From Anaerolineaceae bacterium (GTDB taxonomy: Bacteria; Chloroflexota; Anaerolineae; Anaerolineales; Anaerolineaceae): a stretch of DNA of 7,017 nucleotides. This document shows positions 1 through 5,735 of the stretch, piece after piece (positions within the stretch are counted from its first letter, which is position 1; each line of letters begins with the position of its first letter). The stretch is from assembly GCA_017995665.1 (NCBI GenBank), contig JAGOIM010000080.1, positions 1 to 7,017 on the forward strand, read 5' to 3'. The translations under genes were made by a program, and so were the position numbers. Under the pieces are notes generated by a model that worked only from the letters and a program-made list of their open reading frames with translations, was not told the DNA's origin and ran no database searches.

Positions 1-277
1 GCAAGAGCTCTTCCTCGCCCTGATTCCCGCCTCTCCAAACCGGACCCACCGTATGAATCACGGCTTTGACAGGCAAATTGAAGCCGGGGGTGATAACCGC
101 CTTGCCAAAATCGCAAAAGCCAATGGCGTCACAGGCTTCAGTCATTGCTTGAGCGCCGGCCGCCTCAAAAATCCTGCCACCAACACCCCCTCCATTCTTC
201 AACTCAGGGTTGGCGGCATTGACAATTACGTCAACTTTCATGTTGATAATATCGTTGCGAATGATGTTAAAAGGCAT
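1..277 (-). CDS. Macro-domain protein, putative ADP-ribose-binding or ADP-ribosyl hydrolase (3' end beyond the window)
   Basis: The 92 visible residues begin MPFNIIRNDI and are the N-terminal half of a stand-alone macro domain. The ADP-ribose-binding signature VIVNAAN lies at residues 18-24, the glycine-rich loop GGGVGGRI at 29-36, and the core strand region VITPGFNLP...VIHTVGPVW at about 61-81. Macro domains bind ADP-ribose; many bacterial ones remove ADP-ribose from proteins or deacetylate O-acetyl-ADP-ribose in the cytoplasm. The start is firm: AGGAGG (complement of 282-287) lies 4 bases upstream of the ATG, and the N-terminus matches the usual start of this family as I remember it. The gene follows holA after 14 bases, so it is probably the last gene seen of a leftward operon. 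The position after GGGV, Asp in MacroD-type hydrolases, is Gly33 here, so catalytic activity is uncertain. The C-terminal half lies beyond base 1. Confidence 0.9.
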   Translation of the reverse strand, partial: MPFNIIRNDIINMKVDVIVNAANPELKNGGGVGGRIFEAAGAQAMTEACDAIGFCDFGKAVITPGFNLPVKAVIHTVGPVWRGGNQGEEELL

Positions 278-281
278 TTTT

Positions 282-287
282 CCTCCT
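282..287 (-). promoter_or_regulatory. Shine-Dalgarno site AGGAGG of the macro-domain gene
   Basis: Read on the minus strand, AGGAGG precedes the ATG at 277 by 4 bases and falls inside the 14-base gap after the holA stop. This near-perfect site fixes the start of the macro gene and suggests efficient independent initiation within a shared transcript. Confidence 0.8.
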
Positions 288-291
288 CAAC

Positions 292-1311
292 TCAGGCGGT
301 CAGCTCGGCAATCAGCAATTCGTAAGCGGTTTGTCCGGGCATGCCGCCGGTTTTCATCCCCTCGTCAATATCCAGCAAACGGCTGTAAATTTCCAACAAC
401 TTACTCATTTTGAAGCGTTGTGCCTGGGCATGAAGTTTGCGGGCAATAAAATTGAGCACTTTCAATTCCTGCTCAATTTGCTGGAACGTTCCACCTTCGT
501 CAATAATTTCTCTTGCCTGAATCAACAAGCGAAATTGGCGATGAATCATTCCGGTAAGCTCTATCACATCGCTTTTTTCGGTCAGCAATTCAAATTCTTG
601 CATGGCTTTGAGGGCGTTTCTTTCGCCCAAGGCGTCGGTAAAAGCGAAAATATTGCCCTCTTGTTCGTGGGCAGTCAGAAGGCTGACCTGCTCCGGTTCA
701 ACAATCGCTCCCTTGCCGACATAGGTGAGGATTTTTTCAATCTCTTGTCCGGCTTGAAGCGTGTTGTTACCGATATAGCTTGCCAAAAGATGGGCGGCAT
801 CGGGTCTGAAGGCACCGCCCAGTTCTTTGGCTTTGCGCATAATCCAGGCGGGCATGTCTTCTTCTGCCGGAAGCAGACAATCGACAATCACCGCCTTATT
901 GCGATTATTCTCAATCCATTTGCTCAGCCATTCATAAGACTTCTGATTTTCCCAGCTGCGTGCCCCTCGTTTTTTCCCCAATTGATCGTCCACCACAAAG
1001 ACAAGCGCGGTGCTTTCAGTGAGGTTCTCAAAAAGTGCCAGATAGCGTTCAGCGTTCTCTTTGCCGGCTTTGCCGAGCAAGGTTCGGGCGTTCTCAACAA
1101 TTATTAAGCGCCGGTCTGCCAAAAAAGGAATCGTTAGCGCATCAGCCTGAAGCATTTCGAAGCTAAGCGAATCACCGTTTAAGCGCGAAGTGTTCAAATC
1201 TCCCATACTGGGGTCACCGAGTCCCTTGACAAAGTCAGCCAAAACTCCCTTAATTCTGGCTTCGTCATCGCCTCGCAAGAGGTAGAGACTGGGTTTGCTT
1301 TGTTCTGTCAT
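292..1311 (-). CDS. holA: DNA polymerase III subunit delta (clamp loader)
   Basis: The protein has 339 residues, the usual length for bacterial delta subunits. Delta is the clamp-loader subunit that opens the beta sliding clamp so it can be placed on primed DNA at the replication fork. The N-terminal region LYLLRGDDE (about 9-17), followed by LGDPSMGDLNTSRLNGDSLS (about 31-50) and FLADRRLIIVE (about 63-73), is the typical start of delta, and in my reading is closest to Chloroflexota sequences. The C-terminal part contains the helical segment HRQFRLLIQAREI seen in the delta collar domain. No Walker A motif is visible, as expected because delta is a non-ATPase member of the clamp-loader AAA+ family. 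The ATG overlaps the stop of the upstream DUF6391 gene by one base (TAATG), which suggests translational coupling. The macro gene follows after 14 bases. Confidence 0.93.
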   Translation of the reverse strand: MTEQSKPSLYLLRGDDEARIKGVLADFVKGLGDPSMGDLNTSRLNGDSLSFEMLQADALTIPFLADRRLIIVENARTLLGKAGKENAERYLALFENLTESTALVFVVDDQLGKKRGARSWENQKSYEWLSKWIENNRNKAVIVDCLLPAEEDMPAWIMRKAKELGGAFRPDAAHLLASYIGNNTLQAGQEIEKILTYVGKGAIVEPEQVSLLTAHEQEGNIFAFTDALGERNALKAMQEFELLTEKSDVIELTGMIHRQFRLLIQAREIIDEGGTFQQIEQELKVLNFIARKLHAQAQRFKMSKLLEIYSRLLDIDEGMKTGGMPGQTAYELLIAELTA

Positions 1312-1820
1312 TATGCTCTTGTGTTGATAATATGGAAAAATCCGTTTTTGGTTTTGTAGCTGCGCACCAAATTAACTTCGAGTCCCTCAATATTCGGATC
1401 AACGGTAACTTTTTCTTGCATTTTAGGTCCCAAAGGACGGCTAAAGACGTATACCGGTACAGCGACGACTGCCGCGAGCAAATAGTGCCACCATTTTGGG
1501 GATTTTGCACCGCTGAGCAGGTTTAGCACAAGAAAAGCAGCCGAACCGGCCAAAAAAGTTGAGGTAGCAAAGTTCGTCCCGCAACCGGGGTGAATTGCTA
1601 AATCAATTTCTCCGTTTTGCAGGCGCTGCCTTGCATCCAAGGCGGCTTCGGTAACTAATTCGGTTGGCACGTCGGCAAACAAAATGAAACCGGTCGGGTT
1701 GGAATGCCCCATCATCCGTCCGCAATGATAGCGCGAGGCTAAAATTTTCATGGTGGAATGTTCAAGGGCGTGATTCCGTCTTGTGGCTTTGATGAAGGGA
1801 ATTTTGTTTAACAGGTTCAT
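1311..1820 (-). CDS. DUF6391-like membrane protein with an N-terminal RRNHALEH motif
   Basis: I start this gene at the ATG of MNLLNKIPFI, giving 169 residues, because the recognisable family motif RRNHALEHST follows at 14-23. A longer frame starts at 1898 but its extra 26 residues look unconserved. The sequence resembles the DUF6391 family: the NHALEH block, a cytosolic-looking central part with GFILFADVPTE (44-54), then IHPGCGTN (76-83), then two hydrophobic segments at about 84-103 and 110-127 that are probably transmembrane helices. No signal peptide is evident. Function is unknown. HALEH has the spacing of an HxxEH zinc site, but this is only a pattern match. The upstream AAAG-type ribosome site is weak. 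Its stop overlaps the holA start by one base, so the two are probably co-translated. The divergent neighbour is the ABC-F gene. Confidence 0.82.
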   Translation of the reverse strand: MNLLNKIPFIKATRRNHALEHSTMKILASRYHCGRMMGHSNPTGFILFADVPTELVTEAALDARQRLQNGEIDLAIHPGCGTNFATSTFLAGSAAFLVLNLLSGAKSPKWWHYLLAAVVAVPVYVFSRPLGPKMQEKVTVDPNIEGLEVNLVRSYKTKNGFFHIINTRA

Positions 1821-1864
1821 AGTTAATTCTTTCAATTGGATTGATAATGAATGATACCCTATTT

Positions 1865-1877
1865 TTTCAGGCTGAAA
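1865..1877. repeat. 13-base palindrome TTTCAGGCTGAAA in the divergent intergenic region
   Basis: Two perfect 6-base arms (TTTCAG and CTGAAA) flank one central G. It lies between the divergent promoters and the preferred DUF6391 start, so in the leftward transcript it could be an operator or a small leader hairpin. The short arms make chance occurrence quite possible. Confidence 0.3.
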
Positions 1878-1909
1878 CACCAAATTTACTTCCATCATGA
1901 GAATTGTTA

Positions 1910-1918
1910 TCTATACCA
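1910..1918 (-). promoter_or_regulatory. Putative extended -10 box for the leftward DUF6391-holA-macro operon
   Basis: On the minus strand the bases read TGGTATAGA, an extended -10 motif (TGn before a TATA-type hexamer), though the last hexamer base is not the conserved T. No good -35 is seen. Transcription would start near 1903, leaving a leader of about 80 bases before the preferred ATG at 1820. A second weaker candidate, TATCAT, lies at 1851-1856 on the minus strand. Confidence 0.35.
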
Positions 1919-1923
1919 TTTTA

Positions 1924-1931
1924 TTGCGCAA
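1924..1931. promoter_or_regulatory. Palindrome TTGCGCAA between divergent -10 boxes, possible operator
   Basis: This perfect 8-base palindrome lies in the 28 bases separating the two outward-facing extended -10 boxes, where both -35 regions would fall. A regulator bound here could affect both directions. No regulator gene is present in the window, so this is a positional inference only. Confidence 0.25.
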
Positions 1932-1946
1932 AAGACTGTCGCAGAC

Positions 1947-1955
1947 TGGTATACT
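1947..1955 (+). promoter_or_regulatory. Extended -10 promoter for the ABC-F gene
   Basis: TGGTATACT is a strong extended -10 element: TG, one base, then TATACT with 5 of 6 consensus bases. No good -35 lies at 16-18 bases upstream, which is normal for extended -10 promoters. The hexamer ends 9 bases before the ATG at 1965, so the predicted transcript starts only a few bases before, or close to, the start codon. Confidence 0.55.
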
Positions 1956-1964
1956 TGCTCTGCT

Positions 1965-3896
1965 ATGTCATTAATTTCTGCACAAAACCTGGGACGTTCT
2001 TTTGGTCCCGTTGATATCTTTGAGGGGATTAACCTTTCCATTCCCCACAACGCCCGCATCGCAATTGTCGGCAGTAACGGCGTTGGCAAAACCACCCTCC
2101 TGCGTATTTTAGCCGGTGAGGATGAACCAAGCGAGGGGTCAGTTTTCCGTTCGCGCGGTTTACGGATTGGCTACCTGCCCCAAGAGGCTGTGCTTGAAAC
2201 CGAAGGCACGCTTTGGGAGAGCTGTGTGCGTGCTTTTGAAGATTTGCTCGAAATGGCTGACGAATTGCACAGCCTCGAAGTCCAAATGCAAGATCCAAAT
2301 TGCGATGCCGCGGTTTTGACGCGCTATGGTAAATTACAGCACCAATTTGAAATCAGAGGTGGCTACAATTACAGCAACCTCATCCAACAAACCCTGACCG
2401 GTCTCGGCTTTGACCCCGATGATTATCAACGCCCTCTTTCGCAGCTTTCCGGCGGACAACGCACGCGGGCAAGGCTGGCGCGTATTTTGCTCGAAAACCC
2501 CGACCTGCTCTTTTTGGATGAGCCCAGCAATCACCTCGACATCAACGCTGTCGAATGGCTCGAAGCCTACCTGCGCGACTGGTCCGGCGCGGTGGTTATC
2601 GTCTCGCATGACCGCTATTTTCTTGACCAAACCGCCCGTGTTATTTGGGAGATGACCCCATCGCTCGAAGTTTATCGCGGCAATTACAGCGCCTATCTCC
2701 GCCAACGGGAAGAACGCTATGCTCGTCGGCTGATAGAATTTGAAGCCCAGACTGAATTTATTGAAAAACAAGAAGACTACATTCGCAGAAATTTGGGCAG
2801 TCAAAACAACAACCAGGCTCGCGGTCGTCAACGCCGTTTGGAGCGTCTCTTGGAAGACAGTCGCCTGACCGCACGAATGCACCACGAACGGCAGATGCAC
2901 ATGCGCCTCAAGCCTGTTGGCCGCTCGGGAGATTTGGTGTTGCGAACTTTTGACCTCTATGTTGGTTATGAGGACGAGGGCAGACCACTCTTCCAAAGCC
3001 CGGATTTGGTTTTGGAACGGGGGGAATGCGTAGCGCTGATCGGGCCTAACGGTGCCGGGAAAACCACCTTTATGAAAACGATTTTAGGGCAAATTCCGCC
3101 TTACAGCGGCGAAACTTTGCTTGGTTCCAGCTTAAAAGTGGGCTATTTTGCTCAGGCACATGAGGATCTTGACCCAACCAATAATTTGATTCAAGAAATC
3201 AACACCGTTGCCCCAAACATGTTACCGGCTGAGGCGCGCAATTATCTGGCTCGTTATGGTTTTCATGGCGATCAGGTCTTTGACCGCGTCGCAACGCTTT
3301 CCGGTGGGGAACGCGGCCGTCTGGCTTTGGCAATTTTAGCGCTTTCGGACGCTAACCTGCTCTTGCTTGACGAACCGACCAACCATCTCGACTTACCCAC
3401 CCAAGAAGTTTTGCAATCGGTTTTGGCGGATTATCCGGGCACAATTCTGCTCGTTTCGCATGACCGCTATCTGATTGATGCCCTGGCAACCCAAATTTGG
3501 GAGCTCTTACCCGCCGAAGAACGCTTGCAAGTTTTTAAGGGCAGCTATTCGGAATATAAAGAGTTTTTGAGCGGTCGAAATAAAGCTAACCCAGCAACTG
3601 CTATTGACTTTTCGACTTCTGAACCCGGCGTTCAAGAAGAAGATAAAAAAATCAAGAAAAGCCTTAGCCGAAACCAGCGCCAGCACTTCCAAAAGAAGCT
3701 CAATGCGCTCGAAGCTGAGATTCAAAAGCTTGAAAGCGAAAAAGCCGGAGTGGAAAATCAGCTTGCCTCACCGCCTAAGGACGTTGCAAAATTGCAGAAA
3801 ATCACAGAATCTTACCAAAGCCTCAGCCATCAGCTTGAAAAGCTGCTGAAAGAGTGGGAAGAGCTTGCTGAAATTTTGCATGAGGACGAGGAATGA
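1965..3896 (+). CDS. ABC-F family ATP-binding protein (ribosome-associated translation factor, Uup/YheS-like)
   Basis: The product has 643 residues from MSLISAQNLG and holds two ABC cassettes without membrane helices, the mark of ABC-F proteins. These act on the ribosome, near the E site, to relieve stalled translation or protect against antibiotics. Cassette 1 has Walker A GSNGVGKT (36-43), signature LSGGQ (161-165), Walker B with DEPSNHLD (185-192) and switch His215. Cassette 2 has GPNGAGKT (360-367), LSGGE (445-449), DEPTNHLD (469-476) and His499. The linker (about 240-320), rich in Arg and Glu, is the part that would reach the tRNA. A charged coiled-coil C-terminal domain covers about 555-640. 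All catalytic residues are intact. I prefer the ATG at 1965 over the one at 1851 because the extra residues look non-coding and overlap the promoter. nagB starts 4 bases downstream. The exact subfamily cannot be settled by eye. Confidence 0.93.
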   Translation: MSLISAQNLGRSFGPVDIFEGINLSIPHNARIAIVGSNGVGKTTLLRILAGEDEPSEGSVFRSRGLRIGYLPQEAVLETEGTLWESCVRAFEDLLEMADELHSLEVQMQDPNCDAAVLTRYGKLQHQFEIRGGYNYSNLIQQTLTGLGFDPDDYQRPLSQLSGGQRTRARLARILLENPDLLFLDEPSNHLDINAVEWLEAYLRDWSGAVVIVSHDRYFLDQTARVIWEMTPSLEVYRGNYSAYLRQREERYARRLIEFEAQTEFIEKQEDYIRRNLGSQNNNQARGRQRRLERLLEDSRLTARMHHERQMHMRLKPVGRSGDLVLRTFDLYVGYEDEGRPLFQSPDLVLERGECVALIGPNGAGKTTFMKTILGQIPPYSGETLLGSSLKVGYFAQAHEDLDPTNNLIQEINTVAPNMLPAEARNYLARYGFHGDQVFDRVATLSGGERGRLALAILALSDANLLLLDEPTNHLDLPTQEVLQSVLADYPGTILLVSHDRYLIDALATQIWELLPAEERLQVFKGSYSEYKEFLSGRNKANPATAIDFSTSEPGVQEEDKKIKKSLSRNQRQHFQKKLNALEAEIQKLESEKAGVENQLASPPKDVAKLQKITESYQSLSHQLEKLLKEWEELAEILHEDEE

Positions 3897-3900
3897 GAAA

Positions 3901-4623
3901 ATGAAGATTATTAAAGCAAGAGATTACGTCGAGATGAGTCGCAAAGCGGCACATTATATTGCCGCGCAAGTCTTGCTTAAGCCAAACAGCGTTTTGGGTT
4001 TGGCAACCGGCTCAACTCCCTTAGGCACTTATCAGGAACTTATTCGGCTTTACCAGAACGGTGAAGTCAGTTTTAATCAGGTCCGCAGTTTTAATTTGGA
4101 CGAATACTACAGCTTGGGTCCGGAGCATCCCCAAAGTTACCGCTATTTTATGAATGAAAAATTCTTTAACCAAATTGATATTCAGCCTGAAAACACGCAT
4201 GTCCCGGACGGGCTTAGCCCAAATCCGGACCTGTTTAGTGCAGAGTATGACCGCCAAATTGCCGTTGCAGGCGGGATCGACCTGCAATTGCTCGGAATCG
4301 GCAGCAACGGACATATCGCCTTCAATGAGCCGGGCAAAGTCTTTATCGCTCAAACCCGCCTGGTCGATTTGAAAGAGCACACCATTGAAGATAACGCCCG
4401 ATTTTTTGCCTCCAAAGACGAAGTCCCCCGTCAGGCAATTACGATGGGTTTGAAATCAATCTTGGGCGCAAAGCGAATTTTGATCCTCGCCAGCGGTCAA
4501 ATCAAAGCCGATGCGGTTAAGGGCATGCTTGAAGGCCCAATTGACCCGGGCTTACCGGCGTCAATTTTGCAGTTACACCCCAATGTCACCTTGATTGCCG
4601 ATGAAGCTGCCTTAAACAGGTAG
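3901..4623 (+). CDS. nagB: Glucosamine-6-phosphate deaminase
   Basis: This 240-residue protein converts glucosamine 6-phosphate to fructose 6-phosphate and ammonia, feeding amino sugars from chitin, peptidoglycan or glycans into glycolysis in the cytoplasm. The phosphate loop LATGSTPLGTY lies at about 34-44. SFNLDEYY at 63-70 carries the enolising acid Asp67. GIGSNGHIAFNEPG at 132-145 carries His138 and Glu143. The C-terminal SILQLHPN is typical. Asn136 stands where the E. coli enzyme has Asp141; this is common in Bacillus-type NagB. The length fits the short bacterial form without the allosteric tail of E. coli NagB. The start at 3901 is supported by GAGGA at 3888-3892, and an upstream in-frame ATG at 3865 would overlap the ABC-F gene needlessly. 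It is probably co-transcribed with the ABC-F gene (4-base gap). No other amino-sugar genes are visible here. Confidence 0.93.
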   Translation: MKIIKARDYVEMSRKAAHYIAAQVLLKPNSVLGLATGSTPLGTYQELIRLYQNGEVSFNQVRSFNLDEYYSLGPEHPQSYRYFMNEKFFNQIDIQPENTHVPDGLSPNPDLFSAEYDRQIAVAGGIDLQLLGIGSNGHIAFNEPGKVFIAQTRLVDLKEHTIEDNARFFASKDEVPRQAITMGLKSILGAKRILILASGQIKADAVKGMLEGPIDPGLPASILQLHPNVTLIADEAALNR

Positions 4624-4657
4624 CGGGAAAAAGGAAACGGGAAACGGGGAGCGGGAA
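4623..4657 (+). repeat. Degenerate 7-base tandem repeat, about RCGGGAA x5
   Basis: Five consecutive heptamers read gcgggaa, aaaggaa, acgggaa, acgggga and gcgggaa. The array begins at the last base of the nagB stop codon, so it forms the start of the nagB 3' untranslated region. It is almost all purine on the plus strand and has four runs of three or more G. Confidence 0.8.
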
Positions 4658-4690
4658 ACAGACAAAATCGGTGTTTTACAACTATCTGCT

Positions 4691-4748
4691 GCAAACTGTG
4701 AACTGCATACTGCGAACTAAAAACTGCATACTGTGTACTGCTAACTGC
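4691..4748 (+). repeat. Degenerate 7-base tandem repeat, about GCNNACT x8
   Basis: Eight uninterrupted heptamers run from 4691 to 4746: gcaaact, gtgaact, gcatact, gcgaact, aaaaact, gcatact, gtgtact and gctaact, then a partial gc. ACT at positions 5-7 is kept in all eight units and position 4 is always A or T, while position 3 drifts. It differs in sequence from the array at 4623-4657 but shares its 7-base period. It lies between nagB and the pdxS promoter and codes for nothing convincing on either strand. Confidence 0.88.
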
Positions 4749-4764
4749 CCGAGTCAAGTGATGC

Positions 4765-4793
4765 GTGAAATTCCAATGGCTTAGTGGTACAAT
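4765..4793 (+). promoter_or_regulatory. Promoter of the pdxST operon
   Basis: A -35 box GTGAAA (4765-4770, 4 of 6 consensus bases) is separated by 17 bases from the -10 box TACAAT (4788-4793), which is preceded by TG at 4785-4786 as an extended -10. Transcription should begin near 4800, giving a leader of about 28 bases. That is too short for a riboswitch, and I see no attenuator in it. Confidence 0.65.
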
Positions 4794-4818
4794 CGAATCA
4801 GCACATTATGTTAATTCT

Positions 4819-4824
4819 GGAGGA
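4819..4824 (+). promoter_or_regulatory. Shine-Dalgarno site GGAGGA of pdxS
   Basis: GGAGGA lies 3 bases before the pdxS ATG (4 counting from GGAGG). It is a near-perfect anti-16S match and fixes the start codon. Confidence 0.8.
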
Positions 4825-4827
4825 TAA

Positions 4828-5715
4828 ATGGAACAAGAAGTATCGGGTATCGCTGTAAAGCGGGGGCTCGCAGAGATGCTCAAAGGCGGCGTAATCATGG
4901 ACGTGGTCAACGCCGATCAGGCTAAAATTGCCGAAGACGCAGGCGCTTGCGCTGTGATGGCTTTGGAACGCGTCCCTGCTGATATCCGCGCCGATGGCGG
5001 GATTGCCCGGATGAGTGACCCCGAACTCGTTATGAAAATTATGGAATCTGTCAGCATTCCGGTTATGGCGAAATGCCGTATTGGACATTTTGTAGAAGCA
5101 CAGATTTTGGAATCACTCGGTGTCGACTTTATCGACGAATCCGAAGTTCTCACTCCTGCTGACGAAACCTATCATATTAATAAAGCAGCCTTCAAAGTGC
5201 CCTTTGTCTGCGGTTGCCGAAATCTTGGGGAAGCTTTGCGCCGACTCGGCGAAGGCGCTGCCATGATGCGCACCAAGGGCGAACCCGGAACCGGTGATGT
5301 TGTTGAAGCCGTTCGACATGCTCGCCAGGTTTATGGCGAAATTCGTCATCTGCAAAGTTTACCGGCTGAAGAAGTTATGACTTTTGCAAAAAACATTCAG
5401 GCTCCTTTCGAACTGGTTATGCAGGTTCGGGAAGCAGGCAAGTTGCCGGTTGTCAATTTTGCTGCCGGTGGCATTGCTACCCCAGCCGATGCAGCCCTGA
5501 TGATGCAATTGGGTGTTGACGGTATTTTTGTCGGTTCCGGTATTTTCAAATCCGGTGACCCTTCCAAACGCGCTCAGGCAATCGTCAAAGCGACAACTCA
5601 CTTCCGTGATCCCCAGATTTTGGCTGAAGTCAGTCGCAATTTGGGCGAAGCGATGGTTGGTCGTTCTGCTGTTGAACTGCCCGATGTCGAAAAAATGGCA
5701 AACCGTGGTTGGTAG
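4828..5715 (+). CDS. pdxS: Pyridoxal 5'-phosphate synthase, synthase subunit
   Basis: PdxS is the (beta/alpha)8 barrel subunit that makes pyridoxal 5'-phosphate from ribose 5-phosphate, glyceraldehyde 3-phosphate and ammonia supplied by PdxT; twelve copies form the core of the complex. The 295 residues match the usual length. GGVIMDVVN at 20-28 carries Asp25. IPVMAKCRIGH at 77-87 carries the Schiff-base Lys82. MRTKGEPGTGD at 147-157 carries the second lysine, Lys150. The phosphate site GGIATPADAALMMQLG (214-229) and the GIFVGSGIF strand (232-240) are intact. The protein ends in the normal KMANRGW-type tail. It has its own promoter and strong ribosome site, and pdxT follows after 20 bases. The gene is complete with no missing key residue. 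Confidence 0.98.
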   Translation: MEQEVSGIAVKRGLAEMLKGGVIMDVVNADQAKIAEDAGACAVMALERVPADIRADGGIARMSDPELVMKIMESVSIPVMAKCRIGHFVEAQILESLGVDFIDESEVLTPADETYHINKAAFKVPFVCGCRNLGEALRRLGEGAAMMRTKGEPGTGDVVEAVRHARQVYGEIRHLQSLPAEEVMTFAKNIQAPFELVMQVREAGKLPVVNFAAGGIATPADAALMMQLGVDGIFVGSGIFKSGDPSKRAQAIVKATTHFRDPQILAEVSRNLGEAMVGRSAVELPDVEKMANRGW

Positions 5716-5735
5716 TTAGAAAGATAACTGACAAT

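Noticed and set aside
331..1107. A 258-codon open frame on the plus strand
   Set aside because: It lies wholly antisense to holA, whose protein matches a known family over its full length. The antisense product has no recognisable motif.
1821..1898. Longer DUF6391 protein starting at 1898
   Set aside because: The additional 26 residues look unlike the family and lack a ribosome site, while the RRNHALEH motif follows closely after the ATG at 1820.
2334..2996. A 220-codon open frame on the minus strand
   Set aside because: It is antisense to the ABC-F gene across its first cassette and linker, and its product resembles no family; it is a shadow of codon usage.
4294..4335. Asn136 of NagB in place of the E. 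coli catalytic Asp
   Set aside because: Asn at this site is common in Bacillus-type NagB enzymes, so it does not suggest loss of function.
4691..4748. Possible CRISPR array
   Set aside because: The units are 7 bases, directly abutting and degenerate. There are no 25-35 base repeats, unique spacers or cas genes.
4497..4757. A small minus-strand open frame across the nagB-pdxS gap
   Set aside because: Its repetitive product (SSTQYAV, SSQYAV, PRFPFPF) is just the translation of the two 7-base repeats, whose three units equal seven codons.
4624..4827. Rho-independent terminator after nagB
   Set aside because: I could find no GC-rich stem followed by a T run in this gap.
5709..5735. TTG start for pdxT overlapping pdxS
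   Set aside because: The extra nine residues do not belong to PdxT, and MKFGVLALQGD at 5736 is the standard N-terminus.
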